Under the pieces are notes generated by a model. It had not been told where the DNA came from. It did not search any database and saw only the letters and a list, made by a program, of their open reading frames with translations. A DNA stretch of 23,827 nucleotides from GH45 sp046704385 (lineage in GTDB: Bacteria; Bacteroidota; Bacteroidia; Bacteroidales; SZUA-534): contig JBJKSB010000053.1 of assembly GCA_046704385.1 (NCBI GenBank), positions 1 through 23,827 on the forward strand. The letters are read 5' to 3'. The translations under genes were made by a program, and so were the position numbers. Positions 14,445-22,723 of this stretch are shown here, in pieces (the first letter of the stretch is position 1; every line of letters starts with the position of its first letter).

Positions 14445-17138
14445 GTGAATTATCTGAAAACTAAATCATTAGCAATGTTGTCAAGATTTTTTACCTGGTC
14501 ATTACTGCTGATAATAGGTTCTCTGGAAACAATAAGTCCTGTTTCAGCTCAGTTTTTATCGACAATTCCTGATTTTGATTATCTGAACAAAACCAGGGTT
14601 GATGAACAAATTTCTGTACAAACCGATTGTGAGGTTTACGCTCCTGGTGATACGATATGGTTTAAAGCTTATATAAGAAATAAAGCGACCTTAAAACCAT
14701 CGGATTTAAGCCAGGTTTTTTACGTTAATTTAGTTAACCATGAAGGCATCATTTTGTCAGATGAAAAATATCTGGTAAGCAATTCACAATCAACTGGTTA
14801 TTTAGTTGTTGATAACTCCCTGGAGGAAGGTTTTTATTCCATGGATTGTTATTCGGCCTGGATGAAAAACTTTGGCCCCGGAGCCGTATATAAAAAGCGA
14901 ATTTTAATTTTAAAGGAAACTACAAGGAATTATAAATACCTACCCAGCTATAATAAAAAGGGTTATGAGCCGGGCGATACAGTTAAAATAAAAATTAAAG
15001 CCTACAATAATTTCAAGCAGGAATTAAAATCGTTAAAATTCAGGTACAGGTTTTTGGTTGACGATAAAGTAATTGAAAAGGGGAGTGGAATTAGCTCAGT
15101 TACTGATAATGAGCCGTTATCAGTGGTTTTACCTGGCGGCGATATTCATAAAGCTACCTTGAATATTTTTGATGATCGTAATTCATTTGATTTTGATGTA
15201 CCTGTAATTAAGGGAATTGAGATTGATTTTTTCCCGGAAGGGGGACATTCATTGATCGACCGTTCGAATATAGTCGCCTTTAAGGCAACCTATTCTTCCT
15301 GTGTAGCTGTTGACTTGAAGGGAAAAATAGTGACTGCGGATGGAACTACTGTGACAGAAATTAAAACTGACTACAATGGCACGGGCAGGTTTCTTTATAT
15401 GCCAAAAGATAATAAAAAGTATTTCCTGAAAATTATTGAACCACTTGGTTATGATCAATTATATGAACTTCCTGATGCTTTGTCGCAGGGATGGGGAATG
15501 CAGGCTCAAACTACGAATAAAGTCATCAACGTTAAAGTAACCTGCAATACTGAAAATCCGGATACCTGCCTGTTTATGTTATCCATCAGGGGATTTACTC
15601 ATTTTTTCAGGATGGTAAGTTCGGAACCGGAAACTAATTTTTCAATTCCTACTGATAAACTGCCTGCCGGAGTTGCCGTGCTGACTTTGCTAAACAGGAA
15701 TAATTTGCCCCAGGCGGAACGTCTTGTCTTTGTAAATTACAAAAGCTTTATCCTTGCCGATTTAAGCACCGAATATAAAAAGTATTTATGCCGCGATGCT
15801 GTTACCCTGAATATTGATTTAAAAAATTCAAATCAGGAAAGCGGTCAATACTCTCTGTCAGTATATGATGATGTGTTTGGCAGTTCCGATTTACTGGATG
15901 AACCAAATATTATAGCTGCAAATTATTTGTCACCGGAAATAAAGGGTCCGATTCCTGATTTGAATTATTTCTTCAACGAACCAGGTAGTTTGAAATTTTA
16001 TCAGCTCGATTTGTTATTAATGACGCAAGGCTGGCGAAATTACAAATATCTTGAAACAACTTTAAAGGGTGACACTGTAAAAATGCCAGAAAATCAGGAT
16101 GTTGTGAGGGGTGAAATGAAACGCTTTAAATTTGGGCACGATCCGGTTCCAACCAGCGGTACTATACTCGTATATTTTGCCGGCAGCTCACAAAAGATTA
16201 TAACCGATGATAAAGGATCTTTTTCATTTTTACCGGTTTATACAGCGGCCAATACCTCATCAATTGTTATCTCCGGCAGCGATAAAAAAGGTGAAGAAGG
16301 AATCATAATTCATACCAGCGCCTTTGATTTTAGAAATGCCTTTAAGGATTATTTAAAAAATTCGATTGATAGTTCATACAATTACAATTTGGGAAAAACG
16401 GACATTTTTGGCGATAACACCAAACAATTTTTTATAGATAAAAGCAAAAGCATCTGGATTGATGAGGTCGAAATCAGAAGTAAAAAGTCTGAACCCGTTG
16501 ATGATGTTGAAATAAGTTTGGCAAAGAACTTTGCAAATGTTAAAAAATCATCATTATCCTTATTAAAATCATCGAAAGAGTTACAGGAAATATTGGAAAA
16601 TATGGGATATTACTGCACCGATGAAGAGGATTATTTACAGGTAGATTACAGGGGTTCTCAATACAAAGCAAAGTTTATAATTGATGGTATGGATAAAGGT
16701 GATTATTTCCCTTCTATCCGTGATAGCTATAAACCCGAAGAAATAAAGAATTTATATGTTTTAACCGGGAACGAAGCCTCTTTGGTTTATGGAAACGGTT
16801 TTGTTGTACTAATCCAAACCGATAAGGATGCCTATAAGCATTATCTTTATGAAGATAATAATACCAGCTCAATCACCATTAAAGCATTACAGGTGCAAAA
16901 GGAGTTTTACAGCCCAAAATACCTTACCGATGAAGAAAAGGCCGTTACCATTCCCGACCTCCGTAAAACTTTATATTTTAATCCTGATGTGAAGGTGGAT
17001 TCTACCGGAAAGGCCATCATCACATTTTATAACTCCGACCGCTACACCCGTTTCAAGTGTGTATTCGAAGGGATTACCGACAGTGGAATTCCGGTTTACG
17101 GTGAAAAATATTATGAAATTTCAACTTCAAGGGAATAA
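14445..17138 (+). CDS. MG2-domain/TonB plug-like surface protein
   Basis: This 897-residue protein has a signal peptide that appears to end at PVSA-QF (residues 33-37). An alpha-2-macroglobulin MG2-like domain follows (about 50-155; YAPGDTIWFKAYIRNK and LEEGFYSMDCYSAWMKNF), then further beta domains. A region of about 700-795 resembles the TonB-dependent receptor plug (KFIIDGMDKGDYFPSI, EIKNLYVLTGNEASLVYGNGFVVLIQT), and the end is MG-like again (about 840-897; TLYFNPDVKVDSTGKAIITFYNSD). No beta-barrel follows the plug. Proteins of this composite type are frequent in Bacteroidota and lack a known function; surface or periplasmic location is certain only from the signal. The frame opens with GTG at 14445; an ATG at 14475 (residue 11) would give an equally good signal peptide. 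Codon use and style match the CotH gene upstream, and the two may form an operon. Confidence 0.8.
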   Translation: MNYLKTKSLAMLSRFFTWSLLLIIGSLETISPVSAQFLSTIPDFDYLNKTRVDEQISVQTDCEVYAPGDTIWFKAYIRNKATLKPSDLSQVFYVNLVNHEGIILSDEKYLVSNSQSTGYLVVDNSLEEGFYSMDCYSAWMKNFGPGAVYKKRILILKETTRNYKYLPSYNKKGYEPGDTVKIKIKAYNNFKQELKSLKFRYRFLVDDKVIEKGSGISSVTDNEPLSVVLPGGDIHKATLNIFDDRNSFDFDVPVIKGIEIDFFPEGGHSLIDRSNIVAFKATYSSCVAVDLKGKIVTADGTTVTEIKTDYNGTGRFLYMPKDNKKYFLKIIEPLGYDQLYELPDALSQGWGMQAQTTNKVINVKVTCNTENPDTCLFMLSIRGFTHFFRMVSSEPETNFSIPTDKLPAGVAVLTLLNRNNLPQAERLVFVNYKSFILADLSTEYKKYLCRDAVTLNIDLKNSNQESGQYSLSVYDDVFGSSDLLDEPNIIAANYLSPEIKGPIPDLNYFFNEPGSLKFYQLDLLLMTQGWRNYKYLETTLKGDTVKMPENQDVVRGEMKRFKFGHDPVPTSGTILVYFAGSSQKIITDDKGSFSFLPVYTAANTSSIVISGSDKKGEEGIIIHTSAFDFRNAFKDYLKNSIDSSYNYNLGKTDIFGDNTKQFFIDKSKSIWIDEVEIRSKKSEPVDDVEISLAKNFANVKKSSLSLLKSSKELQEILENMGYYCTDEEDYLQVDYRGSQYKAKFIIDGMDKGDYFPSIRDSYKPEEIKNLYVLTGNEASLVYGNGFVVLIQTDKDAYKHYLYEDNNTSSITIKALQVQKEFYSPKYLTDEEKAVTIPDLRKTLYFNPDVKVDSTGKAIITFYNSDRYTRFKCVFEGITDSGIPVYGEKYYEISTSRE

Positions 17139-17155
17139 ATAAGGCTGTATAGTCT

Positions 17156-17177
17156 GCCCCGAAATCAAGTTCGGGGC
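17156..17177 (+). terminator. Hairpin downstream of the MG2/plug gene
   Basis: GCCCCGAA (17156-17163), loop ATCAAG, TTCGGGGC (17170-17177): a perfect 8-bp GC-rich stem 17 bases after the stop codon. No U-tract follows, so termination by this hairpin alone is doubtful. Confidence 0.45.
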
Positions 17178-17249
17178 TGGCTGTCTAGCTAAGATATAAG
17201 TTGCTTAAAATGTGCAATATATGCACGCGCTATAATGATGAGTCAGTGA

Positions 17250-17829
17250 ATTTCGTCGCAATAAAATGTACTATTCCAATTAAATTTTACTACTTGCGAC
17301 GATTTCCCTGGCCAGGTCACCTGGAGCCCAGGGCGACAAAAACTTCAATAAGTTCGACTATCGCTCACTTATTTTCGTTTTTTCTGCCCTGGGTTGAATT
17401 GAATTGCCCTTTCAGGGCGTTATTATCGATAATACAATTTCCCCAAGGCGCTACCTTGGGTTGAATTGAGCTGCCACTCCGTGGCGAAAGAAGAATAACA
17501 GGCCAATTTGAATTCTGTGAGCGCATTCCCCGTCAGCTTGCTGCGAGGAGCTTCAATTGTAATCTTTAGCCTATGGGCTGAAAGCCCTGATAATTTCAAC
17601 CCGATGGCTGCTCCTCCGCAAAAGCTACGGCGACACACGGAACGCCTCGGGTAACCTGTCCCCAGACTCAAAGTTGCCCTGAAAGGGCGTATCATTTCAG
17701 CCCAAGGCGGGTAACTGAGCTGTTTTTGTTGAGCTTAGTCGAAGTTAGCTCTGGGTAATAGGATACGCAATTAAAATCGTCGCAAGCAGGTATGCTACCA
17801 TAAAATACTATCGTTTAATGCGACGAAAT
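17250..17829. repeat. 580-bp element bounded by two 56-bp palindromic ends
   Basis: The left end (17250-17305) runs from ATTTCGTCGCA to TTGCGACGATTT. The right end (17774-17829), read on the minus strand, runs from ATTTCGTCGCA to TTGCGACGATTT over exactly the same 56 bases, while the middle about 33 bases differ. Each end is itself a hairpin (CGTCGCAA with TTGCGACG). The interior carries a chain of small hairpins and no gene. This fits a non-autonomous mobile or cassette-like unit. No clear target-site duplication is visible outside it. Confidence 0.7.
17306..17688. repeat. Chain of short hairpins inside the element
   Basis: Palindromes in order: CCCTGG/CCAGGG (17306-17333) enclosing CCAGGT/ACCTGG (17312-17324); GCCCT/AGGGC (17406-17418); CCCAAGG/CCTTGGG (17442-17460); GCCAC/GTGGC (17473-17485); GGGCT/AGCCC (17575-17587); GCCCT/AGGGC (17676-17688). 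The spacer GGGTTGAATTGA recurs at 17391 and 17458. GCCCTTTCAGGGC at 17406 is the reverse complement of GCCCTGAAAGGGC at 17676. Confidence 0.7.
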
Positions 17830-18029
17830 GTAGAAAAGTTTCAGGAATGAATAATTAGTCTCATTTTCAATTTTATATGGTCTTAGCTTGACAGCCTGCC
17901 CCGGTTTATCGGGGGCTATGCCCTTGAGGGGACTTAAGGGGTGAATACACTGGAATTATTTTAAAATAGTACATTCCACAAATCCTTCCAAAACAAGTGT
18001 GAAAGGATTATAACGACTAATAGGTTCAG

Positions 18030-18060
18030 AATTTGATATTCCAACCTGGAATATCAAATT
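18030..18060 (-). terminator. Perfect 14-bp hairpin after the glycosidase gene
   Basis: AATTTGATATTCCA (18030-18043), loop ACC, and its exact complement (18047-18060). It lies 16 bases beyond the stop codon of the minus-strand glycosidase gene. The stem is very stable but no U-tract follows on the minus strand, so it may end transcription with a factor or protect the mRNA 3' end. Confidence 0.55.
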
Positions 18061-18076
18061 ACCAAAGCTTTTATAA

Positions 18077-20731
18077 TCAATGCATTTTTATCAAACGCAA
18101 ATAATCCAGCAAAGCTTCGTTTAATTCACCATCCATGTTGGTATTCCAATCCTCGAATTTGAGGATAATTTTATTTTGTCCTTTTTTTAGCTGAATTTTT
18201 ACAGGATTGGTAAAGCCCCAGTCACTCCATTCATCGACACCTCGTTGAGGCATTATTACAACACCCTGGTAGCCTGAATTGACATATAAACTCCGTATTC
18301 CGCAATTGTTATCGGTGTTCCAGGGGCCGGTTCCGTTGGCATATCTAAAGTCAAGCAGATAGGTGCCGGGCTCATTGCAATTCACAGGAATAGAAATTTC
18401 GCGATTTTGAGTTTGAGTAATTTTAATAAAACCCTTTCCCGAAAAGTTGGTATAGGGTAAATCCGATTTCTTAATGACATCTTCAATTTCAATTATTTTC
18501 TCAGCATCCCTATTAAACATCAAAACCGGTTCGCTGGCAAATGATTCCAGCCCATCGGCCTCAATGGCTGTTACTGCATATTCGGCAAACTGCCCGGGCT
18601 CAATTTTTTCGGTAGCTTCTTTGGTCGGTTTCCATAATTTGCCATCTTTATAAACATGATACAGTAAAGCACCGGTTATTTCATTCCAGTTCAAACTATC
18701 TCCGGCCAGGGTAACTTTTGGATTGGTAAGTGAAAATTTATTCTCAACCAAATTAATAGGACTTAAATCCATTGATTTATTGGCCATTTTAATGGCAATT
18801 TTATGATTGCCTTCAAGGTTTGCCGGGAAGAATGGTTCATCCAACGGTAATCCGTCAAGGGAAATTTTATCGATTTGATTGCCAAAGCCTGAAACGGTAA
18901 TTTCCAGTATCGATTTCCGATAATGAAAATTAGATAATTTTTTATTTCCTGCATAGTTTTGTGGGATCACCGGTTTAAACCGGATACCATCAGGTTCAAA
19001 ATTCATCCCTATAAACAGGCGGTGCACCATGGCTAAATTTCCGGCCATACTCCAAAGCATGCGGTCCGAATTGATTTCGGTGCCTACATAATCGCCATTT
19101 TGGGCCACAAAGTTTTCATAATTTGTAAGAAATAATGCCCCAGCCCGATAAATGGCTGCCAACCCGTAATCCAGCATTTTTTCGTTACCGGCTTTGGCCG
19201 CTGCTAAATTCCAGTACGACTGTACAAAAGGCCAAACGGCGTTGTTGTGGTAAGGTGGAATTCCCGGAATTTGCGGGTAAATACAGGTGGTACCAAAAGG
19301 AGTTACTGGTGATTTTTCCATTATCGATTTAGCCTGTTGGGTATCTGCTACGTCAAAAATAATAGATAAAGCCTCACCCAAAGCCTCAAATCGCGGTGAT
19401 TTCATTAGTGAAGATCTTCCATAAAGGTATTGGGCATAATATCCTTCATCGTTCATCCATAAATAGTTATTAATGCCTTTTTTAATTTCGGCAGCCCTTT
19501 TTTCATAAACCTCGTAGGGTTCGCCCAGAATTTTGGCCATTTCACTCAAAACTATGTTTGCCCGATAATGTACCACATTAGTTCCCAGGTTTTCCGATTC
19601 GGCAATATCCACATTCGACATCCATTTGGGATATGTTTGCTCGCGCCAGTCTAAAAATGACGATTCGCCCTTGTTCATACCTGTCGCAGATTTCAGGGTT
19701 AGATAATCATCTTCCAGCGTATTTTTGATGATTTCGTAAGCTTGTTTCAGCCAGGCTTTATCGCCCGTTATTTTGTATAATTCCCAGGCTGCATTTGCCC
19801 AGATGGTACGATCCGATGAAACCGGCCAGGCACCGCCGGAACCGGTATCCTGGATAATCCGTCCACGTTTGTTAACCTTACGCAGCAGACTGATTTTTGC
19901 TACCTCCGGTTCATGATAAGCAAAGGCCAGGAAAATACTGTAACTCACATCGCGCGTCCAAACACCACCCCATTTGGCACCGGTTCGGAAGGTACTGTCG
20001 GGTTCTATATTTTTCAGAGCTTCTTCAACCGATAAATTGAACAGGGCATCCACAATTTTTTGATTGGATTCATATTTAGGTTTGGACGAAATATCTTTGG
20101 TAAGCTCCCAGGTTTTAACATCAACAGCATTTTCATCGTAGGGATTCAGTACTACAGTCAATTCATATATTCCATCGCCATTAGGATCCTTTAAGGCAAG
20201 ACCATGATTATCGAGGTTTACCCAATCCCAGCTAAGAGGTTCGGAACCCCCGGCGATATATACATTTTTAAAATCATCTTTGGCAATCCGGGTCCCGTCA
20301 AAGGTTTCATAGTATCCCTTTTCTTTAAACTGCGACAAAACCGGGTTCATGTCCAGACGAAAAGTATATTTATAATTGGGGGGTAATTTTGTTCCCGGAT
20401 CAGCGGGTTTTAGTCCGTCATCCTGACCAAATTCAATAATGGGCGATTCGTGCTCGTTACTAATAATTATCCAATGATCCTTTAAGGGCGGGCGCTCGTT
20501 ATCCTTTTCATTTATGCTGAACTTAAAGGTAATGAGCCTTGAATAATTTTGATAAGCCAGGCTTTTATAATTGGATACTATTTTCGTGGGTGAAACTATA
20601 TCCGCTTCATTTGCTCCCTGGATTACCTTGTCGGTGAAAACCGTGTATTGATCCGATTTGTAAAGTACTTTGGAATTTTGGGTACAGGCTGTAATTAAAA
20701 GCAGGAGAGTTGAAAGGTATAAAGGTTTCAT
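18077..20731 (-). CDS. Lipoprotein six-hairpin glycosidase with C-terminal CBM6/35-like domain
   Basis: This 884-residue lipoprotein (signal with lipobox ITAC, Cys16) has, in order: an N-terminal beta region with an E-set-like part (about 150-200; VYIAGGSEPLSWDWVNLDNHGLAL); an (alpha/alpha)6 barrel (about 225-575) of the trehalase/glycogen-debranching/MGH1-like type, with WGGVWTRDVSYS (255-266), GAWPVSSDRTIWANAAWELY (300-319) and DWREQTYP (361-368); a beta domain (about 580-660); an FN3-like segment (about 670-740); and a C-terminal carbohydrate-binding domain of the CBM6/CBM35 kind (about 750-884). Asp261, Asp361 and Glu364 are candidate catalytic acids from their position in barrel motifs; this needs alignment. 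It probably trims oligosaccharides at the cell surface or in the periplasm. The exact GH family and substrate are not clear from sequence alone. The esterase and SGNH hydrolase genes upstream lie on the same strand. Confidence 0.82.
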   Translation of the reverse strand: MKPLYLSTLLLLITACTQNSKVLYKSDQYTVFTDKVIQGANEADIVSPTKIVSNYKSLAYQNYSRLITFKFSINEKDNERPPLKDHWIIISNEHESPIIEFGQDDGLKPADPGTKLPPNYKYTFRLDMNPVLSQFKEKGYYETFDGTRIAKDDFKNVYIAGGSEPLSWDWVNLDNHGLALKDPNGDGIYELTVVLNPYDENAVDVKTWELTKDISSKPKYESNQKIVDALFNLSVEEALKNIEPDSTFRTGAKWGGVWTRDVSYSIFLAFAYHEPEVAKISLLRKVNKRGRIIQDTGSGGAWPVSSDRTIWANAAWELYKITGDKAWLKQAYEIIKNTLEDDYLTLKSATGMNKGESSFLDWREQTYPKWMSNVDIAESENLGTNVVHYRANIVLSEMAKILGEPYEVYEKRAAEIKKGINNYLWMNDEGYYAQYLYGRSSLMKSPRFEALGEALSIIFDVADTQQAKSIMEKSPVTPFGTTCIYPQIPGIPPYHNNAVWPFVQSYWNLAAAKAGNEKMLDYGLAAIYRAGALFLTNYENFVAQNGDYVGTEINSDRMLWSMAGNLAMVHRLFIGMNFEPDGIRFKPVIPQNYAGNKKLSNFHYRKSILEITVSGFGNQIDKISLDGLPLDEPFFPANLEGNHKIAIKMANKSMDLSPINLVENKFSLTNPKVTLAGDSLNWNEITGALLYHVYKDGKLWKPTKEATEKIEPGQFAEYAVTAIEADGLESFASEPVLMFNRDAEKIIEIEDVIKKSDLPYTNFSGKGFIKITQTQNREISIPVNCNEPGTYLLDFRYANGTGPWNTDNNCGIRSLYVNSGYQGVVIMPQRGVDEWSDWGFTNPVKIQLKKGQNKIILKFEDWNTNMDGELNEALLDYLRLIKMH

Positions 20732-20793
20732 ATTAGCAGGTTTAGTCTATGTAAATTAAACAGTAATTAAGTAATTGCTTTTTCGTATGTCTC

Positions 20794-20825
20794 AGCCCTG
20801 AAAGGGTTTAAAACCTCGTAGGGCT
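20794..20825. repeat. AGCCCT/AGGGCT palindrome between esterase and glycosidase genes
   Basis: AGCCCT (20794-20799) and AGGGCT (20820-20825) pair, with an inner GGTTT/AAACC palindrome. The AGCCCTGAAAGGG part resembles the GCCCTGAAAGGGC unit at 17676, so it is probably a dispersed repeat. A T4 run follows on the plus strand only, which is the wrong direction for the esterase gene, so it is probably not that gene's intrinsic terminator. Confidence 0.5.
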
Positions 20826-20872
20826 TTTGTCTTGTAAAACCGGATTTTCAGCGTTTATATTTTTTTATATTA

Positions 20873-21796
20873 TTATAATAACCCATGCATCTTCAACCAT
20901 TGTTCACAAGCCTCTGGCCACTGGCTTTCAGTATTTTTGCTTCGGCCCAACCCATAACCATGTCCGCCTGATTCATATAGATGCAGTTCTACTGGTATAT
21001 GGTGTTTTTTTAATGCCAGGGTATAATTTATGCTATTAAGAGGTGGTACGGTACCATCGTCTAATGACTGAACCAGAAAGGCCGGTGGCGTATTTTTGTC
21101 AACCTGTTTTTCACATGAATAATGATTTACCAATGAATCCGATGGATTATCGCCCAGCAAATTTATTCGTGAACCCATATGTGTAATAGCAGAATTCATA
21201 GAAATTACCGGGTAAATTAAAATGGAAAAATCAGGACGGGCACTAGTGGTATCGTCTGATTTATAAACCTTGTCAGTATAAAGTGTTGAAAGTGAAGCTG
21301 CCAGATGCCCCCCGGCTGAAAACCCCATAATTCCAATTTTATCGGGATTGATATTCCATTCTTTGGAATGGCTGCGAACTATCCGCATAGCTCTTTGTGC
21401 ATCCTGTAAAGGTCCTATGGTTTTATTAATCATCACCAAACTGTCGGGCAATCGGTATTTTAAAACAAAAGCCGAAATGCCCAGTGAATTTAACCATTTT
21501 GCCACGGCAGCACCCTCATGTTTGTAAGCCAAACCCCAATAACCACCGCCGGGACAAATAATAACGGCTGTTCCGGTTGCAATTTTTTCTGGTGCCGGAT
21601 ATACATCAAGTTTAGGATTTGTGATGTTTCGCATGTAAGTCCATGATCCACTTGAATCGGCAATAAAATGATAGGAGGTATCAGGAATTGCTCCGGGTAC
21701 GTTGCCATTCCAGATGTCAATTACTTTGGTTTGGGCTGATACCTGGATTGCCAGACCAATTATAATCAATGAAAGTAAGTGGAAATATTTTTTCAT
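20873..21796 (-). CDS. Secreted alpha/beta-hydrolase esterase
   Basis: The 307-residue protein begins with a signal peptide (cleavage near VSA-QT, residue 21). It is an alpha/beta hydrolase of the acetyl-esterase/BD-FAE type: oxyanion-hole loop ICPGGGYWGLAYKHEG (80-95), nucleophile elbow GFSAGG with Ser160, an Asp in SLDDGTVPP (246 or 247) and His279 in GGHGYG. Relatives remove acetyl or feruloyl groups from hemicellulose, or act on small esters. There is no lipobox, so it is periplasmic or released. It sits between the glycosidase and the SGNH hydrolase genes on the same strand with gaps of about 140-165 bp that contain hairpins, so each gene may be its own unit. The shared theme suggests deacylation before glycosidic cleavage. 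Confidence 0.88.
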   Translation of the reverse strand: MKKYFHLLSLIIIGLAIQVSAQTKVIDIWNGNVPGAIPDTSYHFIADSSGSWTYMRNITNPKLDVYPAPEKIATGTAVIICPGGGYWGLAYKHEGAAVAKWLNSLGISAFVLKYRLPDSLVMINKTIGPLQDAQRAMRIVRSHSKEWNINPDKIGIMGFSAGGHLAASLSTLYTDKVYKSDDTTSARPDFSILIYPVISMNSAITHMGSRINLLGDNPSDSLVNHYSCEKQVDKNTPPAFLVQSLDDGTVPPLNSINYTLALKKHHIPVELHLYESGGHGYGLGRSKNTESQWPEACEQWLKMHGLL

Positions 21797-21844
21797 TTAA
21801 AAGGTTTTATACTTAGTTTAAATACGTTTATTAAAATCTTCCTT

Positions 21845-21884
21845 AAAAAACGATGTCATGTCTAACGACGATGACATGTTTTTT
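21845..21884. terminator. Bidirectional intrinsic terminator after the SGNH hydrolase gene
   Basis: ATGTCAT (21853-21859) and ATGACAT (21871-21877) form a stem that extends through flanking AAAAAAC (21845-21851) and GTTTTTT (21878-21884), with one bulged G. A six-T run follows the stem in each direction. It serves the minus-strand SGNH gene. Confidence 0.7.
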
Positions 21885-21900
21885 AGCACTTTTGCTTTAA

Positions 21901-21937
21901 TTGACCTGACAACGTCTTTTCGACTTGTCAGCGTCAA
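21901..21937 (-). terminator. Long interrupted hairpin after the SGNH hydrolase gene
   Basis: TTGAC (21901-21905) with GTCAA (21933-21937), TGACAA (21907-21912) with TTGTCA (21925-21930), and GTC (21914-21916) with GAC (21922-21924) stack into one hairpin, 25 bases beyond the SGNH stop. No U-tract follows it; the intrinsic terminator lies just downstream. Confidence 0.5.
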
Positions 21938-21962
21938 TATTTGAATTTTAAATAACATGCCT

Positions 21963-22598
21963 TTATTTTTTAATTTCTCTTGCAATAATCCTGGCCATTA
22001 CTTTTGCACCGGCTTCGTTGGGGTGAATACTATCGAAAAAGTTTGCTCCCTGATCTTGTAACAAGGTGTGGAGGTCAATAATTTTCAAATGATTTTGAGA
22101 AGCCAGTTTTTCTACTGCCGGAATCACACCATGAACTACGGTGGAGTCGTTAATTCCCCAACGGGTTTTAAAAACGGGAGCTGGCGTACATAAATAGATT
22201 TGAGGATGGGTTGCTATCGTTTTAAAAGTATCTATCATCGATTGATAATCTTTTTCATAATTTTCGGCATTCCAGTTTTGGGGTTTGGTATCGTTGGTAC
22301 CCAGTTTTAGTACAATTATGTTGGGCTGAAAAGCAAACACATTTGAGAATTCCTTGCAAATCCAGTAAGGAAAGTCTCCTTTTTTAAGCAGAGTGGTAGC
22401 GCTTCTGCCAGCATTGAGTACAGTATAATCTGGTCCCAGAATACTATCCAGCATTACAGGATAACCCGTTTTACTTTGTACTGCCAATCCATAGCCCTCG
22501 GTAATACTGTCGCCAACACAGGCTACTTTGGTTACTTTATTTGTGCAGGCTGTTGATAAAGTTATCAGGATCATTAAAAGCAAGTTGATTTTTTTCAT
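21963..22598 (-). CDS. Lipoprotein SGNH/GDSL hydrolase
   Basis: This 211-residue protein has a lipoprotein signal (LSTAC, Cys18), then the four SGNH blocks: GDSIT with the nucleophile Ser31, NAGRSATT with Gly64, LGTND with Asn102, and DSIHPNE with Asp189 and His192. Length and block spacing are standard. Such lipoproteins in Bacteroidota usually act as acetylesterases or lysophospholipase-like enzymes at the cell surface; with an esterase and a glycosidase downstream on the same strand, carbohydrate deacetylation is the most likely role. The gene starts 15 bases from the first base of the divergent recombinase's open frame. A pair of strong hairpins follows its stop. Confidence 0.88.
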   Translation of the reverse strand: MKKINLLLMILITLSTACTNKVTKVACVGDSITEGYGLAVQSKTGYPVMLDSILGPDYTVLNAGRSATTLLKKGDFPYWICKEFSNVFAFQPNIIVLKLGTNDTKPQNWNAENYEKDYQSMIDTFKTIATHPQIYLCTPAPVFKTRWGINDSTVVHGVIPAVEKLASQNHLKIIDLHTLLQDQGANFFDSIHPNEAGAKVMARIIAREIKK

Positions 22599-22723
22599 CT
22601 TAAAAAAGGTATTTGTTAGTAAATGTTGTAGATTCTAAAATTATTCATTTTACACCAAATAAACGGGATGTAACCAAAAGAATTAACCCTGGTCTTATTT
22701 GCTCAAAACTAAATATTTATATT

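Larger units (their letters stand above)
17139..18076. other. Gene-free hairpin island between convergent genes
   Basis: About 940 bp without a credible gene separate the convergent MG2/plug and glycosidase genes. Open frames here are short, overlap on both strands and follow palindromic repeats. It holds a hairpin after the MG2/plug gene (17156-17177), a GTGCA/TGCAC hairpin (17212-17226), a 580-bp unit with palindromic ends (17250-17829), a CCCCG/CGGGG hairpin (17899-17914), an AATCCTT/AAGGATT inverted repeat (17981-18009) and a perfect 14-bp hairpin (18030-18060). Confidence 0.8.

Noticed and set aside
17201..17695. Two overlapping ORFs on opposite strands (17201-17464 and 17423-17695)
   Set aside because: Both read through short palindromes with odd amino acid composition and overlap each other; they are artefacts of the repeat island.
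17250..17829. Integron attC pair
   Set aside because: The ends share the layout of attC sites but lack the GTTRRRY/RYYYAAC core and surround no gene cassette.
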